From NCBI GenBank assembly GCA_002360495.1, contig DEQO01000071.1, forward strand, positions 29,565 through 60,811: a stretch of DNA of 31,247 nucleotides, given 5' to 3'. Of the stretch, positions 9,001-16,302 are shown piece after piece. Below the pieces are notes generated by a model that saw nothing but the letters and a program-made list of their open reading frames with translations, had not been told where the DNA came from and searched no databases. Source of the DNA: Flavobacteriales bacterium UBA3364 (lineage in GTDB: Bacteria > Bacteroidota > Bacteroidia > Flavobacteriales_F > PHOS-HE28). Each line of letters opens with the position of its first letter. The first letter of the stretch is position 1. The position numbers were made by a program, and so were the translations under genes.

Positions 9001-9591
9001 GCCCATCAGGCTTTGGGCGATGAGGTAGCCCACCATCAGGACGATGGCACTGATGAACGCGGCGATGGTATTGCGTGCAAGGATGGCCACGGCGAAGATC
9101 ACCGCCGAGGTGAAGAGCACGTTGGGGAAGGCGAACATCAGGAAACCTTGCACATGGGGCGCCAGCATGTTCGGTCCGATGCGCACGGGATCCTGCCACG
9201 GCATCCAACTACCGATGACGATCCCCAGGCTGATGCCCAGAAGCGGGATCAGGGCAATGAAGGTGCTTCCAAGGAACTTGCCGATGAGGTATTGCGATTT
9301 CGAGATCGGTGTGCTGAAGACGATCTGTGACGTGTTGTTGGCGAAGTCGCGGATCGCCGTGCCATTCACGAACGCCGTCACCATCAACAGGCCGATGAAG
9401 GACATGATGCCGTAGAAGTTGTAGACCACTTCCGGGGCATTGCGGTAGACACTGCCGATGCTGCCGCCGATCTGGATGTTCTCCGTGCCCACCGCACCGA
9501 AGACCATCAATGCGAGGATCAGCAGGAAGATGTACACCATCGGCTGCCTGAGCCAATAGCGGACCTCGAAAAGGAATATGCGGCCGATCAT
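6007..9591 (-). CDS. ABC-2 type permease fused to an M1-family metallopeptidase domain
   Basis: A 1194-aa protein. The first ~580 residues hold two sets of hydrophobic segments of an ABC-2 permease (start IFLFEVRYWLRQPMVYIF; second set after about residue 300, from MWEQFWHTIRMDLKSILTG), ending in a last TM near ILLGAWGYYN. The remainder is an extracytoplasmic aminopeptidase-like region: beta-rich N-domain (SLSYVAKLTARNVD), then HEMGH at 936-940 and a probable third zinc ligand E960 in LLSESMAQYSAL. The spacing to that Glu is one residue longer than the classical M1 motif. The gene overlaps the upstream ATPase gene by 4 nt (ATGA), implying coupled translation. Such permease-peptidase fusions are known in Bacteroidota, but the transported or cleaved substrate is not established. 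The downstream neighbour is convergent. Confidence 0.9.
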   Translation of the reverse strand: MIGRIFLFEVRYWLRQPMVYIFLLILALMVFGAVGTENIQIGGSIGSVYRNAPEVVYNFYGIMSFIGLLMVTAFVNGTAIRDFANNTSQIVFSTPISKSQYLIGKFLGSTFIALIPLLGISLGIVIGSWMPWQDPVRIGPNMLAPHVQGFLMFAFPNVLFTSAVIFAVAILARNTIAAFISAIVLMVGYLIAQSLMGDLDNELIGAMLDPFGLNALDQSTKYWTVSEKNSMLLPTDGVLLWNRLVWILVSLGVFIYGYLRFSFFDRKQKATAIVEDNGLVPQKVQELPQVTRTYGVKAMWEQFWHTIRMDLKSILTGPVFIIVMLLGVTQLFSSLSFVTDLYENTTYPVTYNVVNVIEGSLFLYVIIIVTFYSGMLIWKDREAGINDIKDALPAPSWLPLLAKFTTMMVLLLIILVLSSGAGMVTQLLNGYTDLEPSVYLFYLIVPASLSFGFLAMLALFIHTLVNNKYLGYFAFIMVVVLNLFMWSGLDVESNLVQLNGTPGLRYSDMGHFGPFVEGWVFFKTYWWVFGAILLFTSFLFLVRGRETGTRWRMHAAGLRLKNNWKLGLPLLGAWILLGAWGYYNTKVLNTYTTSDEYEELAVRYEKDYKRFEDIPQPHYTDLDFTIDLDPNERSLSYVAKLTARNVDTVAIDSLHLNLPGTPDIEIDIPGAELVKDDKDLDYRIYRLDPPLAPGAELKFTLEGEYRAKGIENSVSFVQLTGNGTFFNNMDLIPVIGYSDGSEISDRNDRRKHKLPPKEPMQSLTDDPAKRMNTYLFHNSDWVDVRTTISTSPDQIAIAPGSLKKEWTADGKRYFRYELDHEAMNFYSFLSARYEVVREKWTPSNGGQPIDVEVYYHKAHSINVPRMVNSMKKALDYYTGHFGPYMHKQVRIIEFSNFQGTFAQAFPGTMPYSESIGFITDLSSQEDIDMVFYVVAHEMGHQYWAHQVIGADMQGGTLLSESMAQYSALMVMEKEYGRNHMRKFLKLESDKYQRARGGETQREQPILQVENQGYIHYNKGSVVLYCMREFLGEDTLNSAFKALVDSFAYGAPPYPTALDMYRELDRVTPDSLTYLLEDNFKYITLYNNRLLSAKSTMGKDSSWTITLELTAEKNHADSLGRETAIPMNDWIDIGFLTEPAEDKEDGELISKTRERLRTGKNTFTYTLPKKPYQAAIDPDHLFFDRVPDDNVKKVE

Positions 9592-10481
9592 GCGCGAACG
9601 GTATTTGCAGTGGTATCAGCAGTGATCGTACTGAAGAACACATCCTCCAAGGTGGGCTCGGTGCGCACGAACCCTTCTTCGGGAAGTTGGTCCCCGAGCA
9701 CATGGATCACAGGGCGGCCGGCCACCAGCTTATTGCTGATCAAACGGTGGCTGGTCGCATAGCGTTCCAGTTCCGCTTTGGTGATGGACTTCTCCCACAC
9801 GCGGCCATCGATACCGCGCAGTGCGTTGTTCGGTGAGCCGGCATAGAGCAACTTACCCTTGTTGATGATCGCCATGTTGCTGCAGAGTTCCTGCACGTCC
9901 TGCACGATGTGCGTGCTCAGGATCACCACCACGTTCTCGCCGATCTCCGTCAACAGGTTGTAGAACCGGTTCCGTTCACCGGGATCGAGGCCTGCGGTCG
10001 GTTCATCCACGATGATCAGCTTGGGTTCACCGATCAACGATTGCGCGATACCGAAACGTTGTTTCATGCCACCGCTGAAACCGGCGATCCGGCGTTTGCG
10101 GTGTTCCCACAAATTCACTTTCTGGAGCAGCGCCTCCACCAACGCCTTACGCTCACCACCGTTCACCACCCCCTTCAGCAGGGCGATGTGGTCCAGCATC
10201 TGGTAGGCGCTGACCCGGGGGTACACCCCGAATTCCTGTGGAAGATAGCCCAGGACCTTGCGCACGCCTTCCTTGTCGTTGAGCACGTCCAGGTCGCCCA
10301 ACTGCACAGTACCCGCATCCGCCTCTTGTAAAGTGGCCAGGATCCGCATCAAGGTGCTTTTACCTGCGCCATTGGGTCCGAGCAGTCCGAACATGCCGGT
10401 GGGGATGGTGAGCGTGACGTTGTCCAGCGCCTTCACGCCGGACCCATAGGTCTTGCTGAGGCCGTTGATGATGAGTTCCAT
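9588..10481 (-). CDS. ABC transporter ATP-binding protein (partner of the permease/M1 fusion)
   Basis: A 297-aa ABC ATPase with Walker A GPNGAGKST at 35-43, Q-loop LPQEFGVYPR near 80-89, signature FSGGMKQR from 135, Walker B LIIVDEP at 155-161 and H-loop STHIVQDV. The C-terminal extension of about 85 residues ends in EPTLEDVFFSTI, typical of ATPases serving ABC-2 permeases. It is the first gene of a two-gene minus-strand operon and overlaps the permease start by 4 nt. It energises the transporter at the cytoplasmic face; direction is probably export (inference). The first ATG of the frame, 10481, matches the usual N-terminus (MELIINGLSKTYG). Confidence 0.93.
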   Translation of the reverse strand: MELIINGLSKTYGSGVKALDNVTLTIPTGMFGLLGPNGAGKSTLMRILATLQEADAGTVQLGDLDVLNDKEGVRKVLGYLPQEFGVYPRVSAYQMLDHIALLKGVVNGGERKALVEALLQKVNLWEHRKRRIAGFSGGMKQRFGIAQSLIGEPKLIIVDEPTAGLDPGERNRFYNLLTEIGENVVVILSTHIVQDVQELCSNMAIINKGKLLYAGSPNNALRGIDGRVWEKSITKAELERYATSHRLISNKLVAGRPVIHVLGDQLPEEGFVRTEPTLEDVFFSTITADTTANTVRA

Positions 10482-10718
10482 GAGGAGTTGTGGTTCGGGG
10501 TGCCGAAGATGCGGATCGTTGATCGAACATGGAAGATCCGATCACATGAACGGTCGGTCCCGGTGCTCGTTGGGAGGACGATCGTATGGTGGGATAGGTT
10601 ACAGGGGATGGGTGCGCAACGCCCATGGACATATGATCGACCGGTCGACCGGACCGAAGGACCACGGTCTCAGGCAACGGGAACGGGCTTGGCATGGTCA
10701 TCACCACAACTTCCCCGC
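10482..10718. other. divergent intergenic region with a nested palindrome
   Basis: This 237-bp gap lies between the divergent ABC operon and the first T9SS cargo gene. It contains overlapping perfect 12-bp palindromes TCGACCGGTCGA (10637-10648) and CCGGTCGACCGG (10641-10652). The open frame of the T9SS gene extends back to 10488, but that stretch lacks a signal peptide and seems non-coding. No clear TAnnTTTG promoter was found on either strand. Confidence 0.4.
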
Positions 10719-12320
10719 ATGCGCCATACCCTTACCCTCGCCCTCTTTGCAGTGTCCGCCCAATTCGTTCGGGCACAACAATGCGACTGGCTCACCAGTG
10801 CCAGCATCGATTACGACCTGAACCCCACCTTGCCGAGCGAGGTGATCGCTTCAGCTCCGGGTCGCTTGGTGATCGCGCGCAACACCACGGGCTACTTCAT
10901 CTACGATCAGCATGTTTACGGGAATGCCATGGTGGAAGCGCTGGGCCTGGATGGTCTGCCGTATTGGTCATGTGGCCTGTTCGATTCCGTACATGTGGAA
11001 AGCGCCGTGGTGTCCGGTGATGGCCGCGCGTTCTTCGCTGGAAGCTTCATGGGGGACATGCAATTATGTGACGGGACCGTGTTGGGAGGCGTTCCTGGCC
11101 AGAGCACTTTTTACGAGAACATGTTCCTACTGGCCGTGGACCTGAGCGAAGGCACGATACTGTGGTCGCGTAACCTTTCGTTCGCGCATGATCAGGCCAT
11201 TGAGATACCCTCCATGGCATTCGACCCGCAAGGGCGCTTGTGGTACGCCGTTTCGGAATGGGGCATAGGCAAGGTCGTTCGCGTGGACGGGAATGGTGCC
11301 GATGTCGAAACGCGCCTCGCGGATGGCCCACGTACCATTGGAACGATCAGCTTCGATCCGGCAGGAGGGCTCTACATGAGCGGTGGTTGCGATAACAATG
11401 GCTTCGCCTTCGGCGGACAGGCCTACCAGGACTATGGAGATACGGGTTACAGCATGTTCCTGCTTCGCTATAAGCCCGACGGCACGGCGGGTTTCGCCGC
11501 GTTCGCGGACGACATCACCTTTCAAGATCCCTGCGTGGTGGCCGCAACGGATGGCCATGCCTATCTGGCTGGCGGCATTTTCGATGCCACGCAATGGGGC
11601 GATGTACAACTCCACGGCCCGAACTGGTCGCAGGAGGTTTTCATTGTGCGGGTGGACAGCTTGGGCGAATTCCTTTGGGGCGTGGAAAGTGCACCTGCGG
11701 AGCCCGAGCCCATCACCGGCAATTTCATGCGAAGCAGTGGACCTTGTATCGCCCTCGACCCGGATGATCGGCTCTATCTGATCGGCGATGCTCGCGGCAC
11801 CACGGACTGGGGCAATGGAGTGATCACGGGGAGTTCTGTGATCACCGACCATGTGCTTGCCGTTGTTGCCTTCAGCGATGAGGGCACGGCGCTCTGGTCC
11901 GCGGATAGTGAAGTGAGCGCTGGCTGGAGCGAAGCACGCAACATCACCGCTTCTGCGGAACCTGGTTCCGTCCATTTCGCAGCGCATATCCGCGACCCCT
12001 TCGAATTCGGCGACCATTCCACGGGTGATGTTGGCGTTCAAGCTGCGGCATTCGCCGAGTTGTCCGGGATCACAACAGCATTGCGCCCTGTAGCGAATGA
12101 GCGATCGGCTGAGGCTTGGCCCGTCCCTTCGCGCTCCGTGGTACATGTGGGACACACCGGCGCCAAGACAACGGCGGATCTCATCAATAGCGCTGGTGAA
12201 CAGGTGCGCACCTTGCCGTTGTTGCCTGGTCGGAATACCATCGACATGAGCTACCTGCCGGCCGGTCTGTATTTCCTGCGCACTGCGGAAGGTGACGTGA
12301 TGCGGTTGGTGAAAGAGTGA
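10719..12320 (+). CDS. secreted T9SS cargo protein with beta-propeller-like repeats
   Basis: The ATG at 10719 gives 533 aa with a clear signal peptide (MRHTLTLALFAVSAQFVRAQ). The body is rich in Gly/Asp/Trp and has weakly repeated strands such as ILWSRNLSFAHDQAIEI, IPSMAFDPQGRLWYAV and LYLIGDARGTTDWG, suggesting a beta-propeller. The last ~75 residues look like a type-A T9SS sorting domain: AWPVPSRSVVHV, then LINSAGEQVRTLPLLPGRN and the terminal LPAGLYFLRTAEGDVMRLVKE block. The protein is probably exported by Sec, then carried through the outer membrane and anchored or released by T9SS. No catalytic motif is visible. The next gene encodes a likely paralog with the same design, 79 bp downstream. 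Confidence 0.82.
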   Translation: MRHTLTLALFAVSAQFVRAQQCDWLTSASIDYDLNPTLPSEVIASAPGRLVIARNTTGYFIYDQHVYGNAMVEALGLDGLPYWSCGLFDSVHVESAVVSGDGRAFFAGSFMGDMQLCDGTVLGGVPGQSTFYENMFLLAVDLSEGTILWSRNLSFAHDQAIEIPSMAFDPQGRLWYAVSEWGIGKVVRVDGNGADVETRLADGPRTIGTISFDPAGGLYMSGGCDNNGFAFGGQAYQDYGDTGYSMFLLRYKPDGTAGFAAFADDITFQDPCVVAATDGHAYLAGGIFDATQWGDVQLHGPNWSQEVFIVRVDSLGEFLWGVESAPAEPEPITGNFMRSSGPCIALDPDDRLYLIGDARGTTDWGNGVITGSSVITDHVLAVVAFSDEGTALWSADSEVSAGWSEARNITASAEPGSVHFAAHIRDPFEFGDHSTGDVGVQAAAFAELSGITTALRPVANERSAEAWPVPSRSVVHVGHTGAKTTADLINSAGEQVRTLPLLPGRNTIDMSYLPAGLYFLRTAEGDVMRLVKE

Positions 12321-12387
12321 TCGATCGGACCCTCGCTGTTCGTGGGCCGTATCGAACGTAACGGCCACACCTGAGTTCCCTCCGAAC

Positions 12388-12395
12388 GACCTTTG
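12388..12395 (+). promoter_or_regulatory. candidate -7 promoter element before the second T9SS cargo gene
   Basis: GACCTTTG is one mismatch from TAnnTTTG and lies 4 nt before the ATG at 12400, which would give a nearly leaderless transcript. No convincing upstream TTTG partner was found, so the call is weak. Confidence 0.28.
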
Positions 12396-12399
12396 TACC

Positions 12400-14436
12400 A
12401 TGCGAACGTTTGTCCTGCTGCTTACATCACTGTGGTCGATCATGCTTCACGCCCAGCAATGGAACTGGGCCGTGGATGCAGGTGGGGGTGGTAATACGGA
12501 CTTTTGCTACGACATCGCCACCGACAGCCAGGGTAATGCCTACTGGGTGGGTACGGTCAGCGGCACCGCGGACTTCGGTTGCGCCACACTGACCCCCGGA
12601 AGCACGGTCGCAGGGGTCATCGCCAAGTATTCGGCGGAAGGAACCTGCCAGTGGGTGCGAGGCATCACCACAGGGTTCTATGATGCCTGGGTGTATGGGA
12701 TCGTCATCGATAGCGAGGACCGTATCTACGTCACCGGCAGCTGCCAAGGCAATACCGACTTCGGTAACGACATCGTCCTTCCCGGCTCGGGGAGTCTGGA
12801 TGATTGGTTCACTGCGCGGTACGACACGGATGGGAATTGCATCTGGGCCGATCGGATCGCCGACAGTCCGGGTACTTCGGAAGGCAGGGGTATCGCGTTG
12901 GACGATGATGACGGCATCTTTGTCACCGGTTTCGCTGGCTCAAGTGGATACAGCTTCGGTGATGTGGTCGTGAACAATGGTGGCTTCACACGGCAGGCCG
13001 TGATCGTGAAGTACGACAGCACCGGCACGGCGCAATGGGCGAGGTCCACCAACGGGACCACGGGTGGTCGGACCAGCGCGCGTGGCATTTCAGTAGCCGG
13101 TGACCGGCTCTACATCACGGGCCAGGTCTACTTCGCCACCGCAGGCTACCAAGGTTTACCCATCACGACAACGAACACCACCAGCCATGCCTTTATACTG
13201 GCGTGCGACCTGGAGGGCGAGCCTGTATGGGCGAGGGCTTATGGTGGTGGTGACAATGAGGGCTTCGCTGTTGCGGCGGATACCTTGGGCAATGTCTTCA
13301 TGACCGGTCGTATGTGGGGCAGCCTCTACCTGGAGGATGATACCCTCACTTCGGTGAGCAACGATGATGACGCCCTGTACATGGGATTCGATACGGAGGG
13401 CGTGCTGCGGTGGGCGAAGACGATCGGTTCCGACGAACGGGACATCGGTTGGTCGGCGGTGTGCGATGGTATGGGCAATGCCTATTTGTCCTCCCACTTC
13501 CACAATACGGTGGATGTGTTCGGTACGAGCATCACGGCCTTGGGTGATGAGGATGCGTTGATCATGAAGGTGGAAAGCGATGGCGACCTGGTGTGGGCAT
13601 CGCGGCCGAGCGGTTTCCAGCGGGATATTCCGTTGGCCATCCATCGGAATGCCTTGGCTCCGCACGATCTGTACTTCGGTGGCTATTTCTGGGGCGCCAT
13701 CACCTATGGCGGTACCACCATCGATGACGTGTTGAACGGCGATGCGATGATGGTGATGGGTGTAGATACCACTTTCGATGCGAGCGTTACGGCCACGCCC
13801 GTTTGTCCGACGGCTTGTGATGGTACTGCTCACGCGTTCGCTAGCGGCGCGCAACCGTTCACATACCTGTGGAGCAATGGGGCCACCACTTCGTTCGTCA
13901 CCGGTCTGTGCGCCGGCACGCAGATCGTTGAAGTCGCGGATGCGCATGGCAACGTGGAACTGGATACCGTTCAAGTAGTGGAGCACATTGATCCAGCACT
14001 CGTGGTGCAGTTCGAAGGTGATTCGCTCTGGATCGAAGGAGGATCGGAATGGCAATGGTCGCTGGATGGATCCCTGATCTCTGCTGGTCAACCGTATCAC
14101 ATCGCCGAAGTGAACGGTACCTACCAAGCGGACTACATCGACGCCAACAGCTGCATGCGGACCACGGACGAGATCAGCGTTGTCTTGAACGTGGGGATGG
14201 ACGAACGGGCGATGACCGGTCTGCACATTCAGCCGAATCCGGCCAACGAATACGCAACGGTCTTTTGGAGTGGTGCTGTTCCCGTTCAAGCCACCCTGCT
14301 TAACAGCACCGGGCAACTTGTTGCAGAACACACCCTCTATCCGGGCGCGAACGTTCTGGAGTTGGAAGGGTTGCAGCCGGGGTTATATGTCCTGGGTTCG
14401 ACGGATGGTGTGGTGGTAAGGGTAGGGAAGGAGTGA
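12400..14436 (+). CDS. secreted T9SS cargo protein with SBBP-like propeller repeats and a SprB-like segment
   Basis: A 678-aa protein with a signal peptide (MRTFVLLLTSLWSIMLHAQ). Residues about 20-455 contain repeated blades of the type DSQGNAYWVGTVSGTADFG, DSEDRIYVTGSCQGNTDFG and DTLGNVFMTGRMWGSLYL, alternating with KYSAEGTCQWVR or KYDSTGTAQWAR strands, the pattern of SBBP (seven-bladed propeller) repeats. Residues about 460-530 resemble a SprB/PKD-like adhesin module (CPTACDGTAHAFASGAQPFT, LWSNGATTS). A type-A T9SS sorting domain closes the protein (LHIQPNPANEYATVFW, LNSTGQLVAEHTLYPG, LQPGLYVLGS). It is a likely surface or secreted protein with no enzymatic motif, paralogous in plan to the preceding gene. 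It converges on the HNH gene, with only 4 bp between the stops. Confidence 0.86.
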   Translation: MRTFVLLLTSLWSIMLHAQQWNWAVDAGGGGNTDFCYDIATDSQGNAYWVGTVSGTADFGCATLTPGSTVAGVIAKYSAEGTCQWVRGITTGFYDAWVYGIVIDSEDRIYVTGSCQGNTDFGNDIVLPGSGSLDDWFTARYDTDGNCIWADRIADSPGTSEGRGIALDDDDGIFVTGFAGSSGYSFGDVVVNNGGFTRQAVIVKYDSTGTAQWARSTNGTTGGRTSARGISVAGDRLYITGQVYFATAGYQGLPITTTNTTSHAFILACDLEGEPVWARAYGGGDNEGFAVAADTLGNVFMTGRMWGSLYLEDDTLTSVSNDDDALYMGFDTEGVLRWAKTIGSDERDIGWSAVCDGMGNAYLSSHFHNTVDVFGTSITALGDEDALIMKVESDGDLVWASRPSGFQRDIPLAIHRNALAPHDLYFGGYFWGAITYGGTTIDDVLNGDAMMVMGVDTTFDASVTATPVCPTACDGTAHAFASGAQPFTYLWSNGATTSFVTGLCAGTQIVEVADAHGNVELDTVQVVEHIDPALVVQFEGDSLWIEGGSEWQWSLDGSLISAGQPYHIAEVNGTYQADYIDANSCMRTTDEISVVLNVGMDERAMTGLHIQPNPANEYATVFWSGAVPVQATLLNSTGQLVAEHTLYPGANVLELEGLQPGLYVLGSTDGVVVRVGKE

Positions 14437-14440
14437 GGGT

Positions 14441-15322
14441 TCACTTCACATACTCCGGCCTCGGCCAGTTGCCCTTCAATTTTCCTTCGGTGAGTTTGTG
14501 GTGGGTGCGGCAGAGCCAGATGCCATTGACACCCTTGTCCGTGCCGCCTGAACGGTGAGGTTTGATATGTGCGGCCTCGAAGACCTGACTACAAGGAACG
14601 TTCTTGATACTTTTTGGAAGACGCCTGATCGCGTTCATGTTGCAGCATATATCCGGGTCGATCACCAGCAGTTGCCGACGGAGCGTAGCGTCTCGTTTGG
14701 CGATCGGTTTGGTCGGATAGAGAGAAAGGAACAACGGCCATGATAAGGCGATGATCTTCTTGATCGTTGGCTTGTCGAAGACGGTCCTTTCGCCAGTGGC
14801 TAAGAGAAGAGCGAATTCCTTACCAGCGGCCCAAGCATGGTCGGTGGTTTGGCTTTTTCCTCGGTTAGGGAGTTTTGGGAACAGGTCTCTCCTCAAGTCA
14901 CGCGCTTCGTCGAAGGCATTCACTTCTGCTAGGAATGTGTTCAGGTCTTTATCGTAGAAAATCTTTGTTTCATGGTTCCGAAGCGAGAATTCGCTCTTGG
15001 ACGAAAAATAGAGGTTGTGCGTTGTTCTGAAGTGTGCCGTCTTTCGAATGGTAGTGATCAATCGTGTCACATCTAGATTTCGTTGGAAGGTATCTGCTCC
15101 GATCGGATTGTAGACGAAGGAGAACCAAAGGCACCTGTACTGCGGAACCCATCGGAAGCCAATGCGATAGTCCGTACGGCGGTTTCGGTCAGCGGTCTGG
15201 ATGTAAGAGAAGACAGGGTCGGTGATATAGGAATCATTTCTGTTCTTCCCCTTTCGAAGTAGTGCAGGTCTATCGAGCTTTTCGCTCACAACCTCTTGAA
15301 TGAGTTCTGCGACTGTTGGCAT
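14441..15322 (-). CDS. HNH endonuclease-domain protein
   Basis: The start at 15322 (MPTVAELIQEVVSEKL) gives 293 aa; the frame continues to 15529, but that part is repeat DNA. The first ~200 residues match nothing I recognise. The C-terminus carries an HNH-type core: CSQVFEAAHIKPHRSGG, then NGIWLCRTHHKLTEGKL, giving AHI, Asn and HH in the order of HNH nucleases. An earlier Cys pair (DPDICC) could belong to a zinc site. It is probably a DNA endonuclease, perhaps an orphan restriction-type enzyme; no methyltransferase is beside it. The gene looks more AT-rich and uses more Lys/Asn/Phe than its neighbours, suggesting horizontal transfer. It lies downstream of the four-helix-bundle gene on the same strand, separated by repeats. 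Confidence 0.75.
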   Translation of the reverse strand: MPTVAELIQEVVSEKLDRPALLRKGKNRNDSYITDPVFSYIQTADRNRRTDYRIGFRWVPQYRCLWFSFVYNPIGADTFQRNLDVTRLITTIRKTAHFRTTHNLYFSSKSEFSLRNHETKIFYDKDLNTFLAEVNAFDEARDLRRDLFPKLPNRGKSQTTDHAWAAGKEFALLLATGERTVFDKPTIKKIIALSWPLFLSLYPTKPIAKRDATLRRQLLVIDPDICCNMNAIRRLPKSIKNVPCSQVFEAAHIKPHRSGGTDKGVNGIWLCRTHHKLTEGKLKGNWPRPEYVK

Positions 15323-15360
15323 GGAACGCAAACTACAATTCCCGGCCAGGAACCCGCGTG

Positions 15361-15515
15361 AGCGATCGAAGCGGCACCCCGCAAGCGACCGAAGGGAGTG
15401 CGGAGTATAGCGAAGAGCGCGACCCCGCTGTTCCAGAGCAATTCCGAAGGAGTACATCGCAGGTCGCGTAGCGACCGAGAGGCTTTGCGTAGCGAAGGGA
15501 TCAGCGGGGGCACGC
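15361..15515. repeat. repeat-rich intergenic segment with AGCGA..GAAGG units and inverted arms
   Basis: The 203-bp gap between the HNH and four-helix-bundle genes holds degenerate copies of an AGCGAccGAAGG-like word (near 15361, 15384, 15409, 15471, 15491). There is also a tight hairpin GGTCGC-gta-GCGACC (15462-15476) and outer arms CCCCGCTG (15423-15430) and CAGCGGGG (15502-15509). It looks like an interspersed palindromic repeat rather than coding DNA, although the HNH frame happens to stay open through it. Confidence 0.5.
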
Positions 15516-15525
15516 CCCAACAACT

Positions 15526-16176
15526 TCAATCCCTGCTCGCCGCCCTTATTTCCTTGCGCACCTTGTACAACCGCTCACTGAAACCACCTTCCTTCTCGAA
15601 GGTGCGTGCTTGGCTGTCGACCTGCTTGTCCAAGAGGTGCATGGCGATCCTGCACAACGTCTGGCCTGCGTTGGCACTGATCTCGGCGTAGGCGCGGTCC
15701 TTCACGGTGCGTGGTGTACGGGCCGTTCGTTGCCCTTCAACGTTTTGCATGCGTTGCTCTTTCTCGCGCTCCCACAAGGCCTTGATCCAAAGCGCCACCT
15801 CATCCGGGTCCTTGCAGCGCGCGTTGCTCAGCTCCTTGCGGCGTGGATCCATCGGCCCCCACAATGGCAACTTTCGGTGTTCCAGGTACGACTCGTAGTC
15901 CTTGCATAGTTCATCCAAGCTGGCACGTGCTACACTGGTCAGGTTCAGTTCCAATTTCTTGGTGGTAGCGCTGATCTTGCTGCCTTCGGCAATGTTGCGC
16001 ACACCACTTCGCGCCGCTTGTTCCATTTGGTCCGTTGTGCGGCTTTCAATAGGAATATAGCGGTCCACGAAGCGCACTGTTACATCGTATAAGAGCTTCG
16101 CGACTTGGTAGCTGACCAGCTTTTCGTAACCACCGCTGGGCGGCAATATCATAGGGCGTTCGTTGGGTTTTGGCAT
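15526..16176 (-). CDS. four-helix-bundle protein with C-terminal suffix region (S23/IVS-protein family)
   Basis: The start at 16176 (MPKPNERPMILPPSGGYEKL) gives 216 aa; an earlier in-frame ATG exists at 16197. Residues about 18-115 match the four-helix-bundle family first known from ORFs in 23S rRNA intervening sequences: YQVAKLLYDVTVRFVDRYIP, QMEQAARSGVRNIAEGSKIS, then LNLTSVARASLDELCKDYES. The following part (LPLWGPMDPRRKELSNARC, DEVALWIKALWERE) and the final helical segment (AGQTLCRIAMHLLDKQVDSQ) fit the suffix-type members. The molecular role of this family is unresolved; it forms oligomeric basic bundles that can bind nucleic acid. No rRNA is nearby, so this is a free-standing copy. A 28-bp perfect inverted repeat lies just upstream, which may be part of its element. 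Confidence 0.75.
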   Translation of the reverse strand: MPKPNERPMILPPSGGYEKLVSYQVAKLLYDVTVRFVDRYIPIESRTTDQMEQAARSGVRNIAEGSKISATTKKLELNLTSVARASLDELCKDYESYLEHRKLPLWGPMDPRRKELSNARCKDPDEVALWIKALWEREKEQRMQNVEGQRTARTPRTVKDRAYAEISANAGQTLCRIAMHLLDKQVDSQARTFEKEGGFSERLYKVRKEIRAASRD

Positions 16177-16204
16177 AGTTCTAATATAGTTGAACATTAC
16201 TCAG

Positions 16205-16283
16205 AATGGACTTTAATGGACGCAGATGGACCCGCCGCCTACCACCACCATCCCAGGTCCATCTGCGTCCATTAAAGTCCATT
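16205..16283. repeat. 28-bp perfect inverted repeat built from ATGGAC units with a 10-bp period
   Basis: Arm 16205-16232 and arm 16256-16283 are exact reverse complements separated by a 23-nt loop (16233-16255). Each arm has ATGGAC three times at exact 10-bp spacing: starts 16206, 16216 and 16226, and the complementary GTCCAT at 16257, 16267 and 16277. It lies between the dinB stop and the four-helix-bundle start. It could terminate dinB transcription, form an RNase III-type stem, bind a protein along one face of the helix, or be an end structure of a small mobile element. Confidence 0.85.
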
Positions 16284-16302
16284 GCATTCTCTCTCTTTGC
16301 TC

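Noticed and set aside
13156..14331. A 391-codon minus-strand frame across the second T9SS gene
   Set aside because: Antisense shadow; no motif, and the plus-strand protein has signal peptide, repeats and sorting tail.
15361..15515. Possible CRISPR-like array
   Set aside because: Repeat words are short, degenerate and irregularly spaced, with no unique spacers of constant length and no cas genes.
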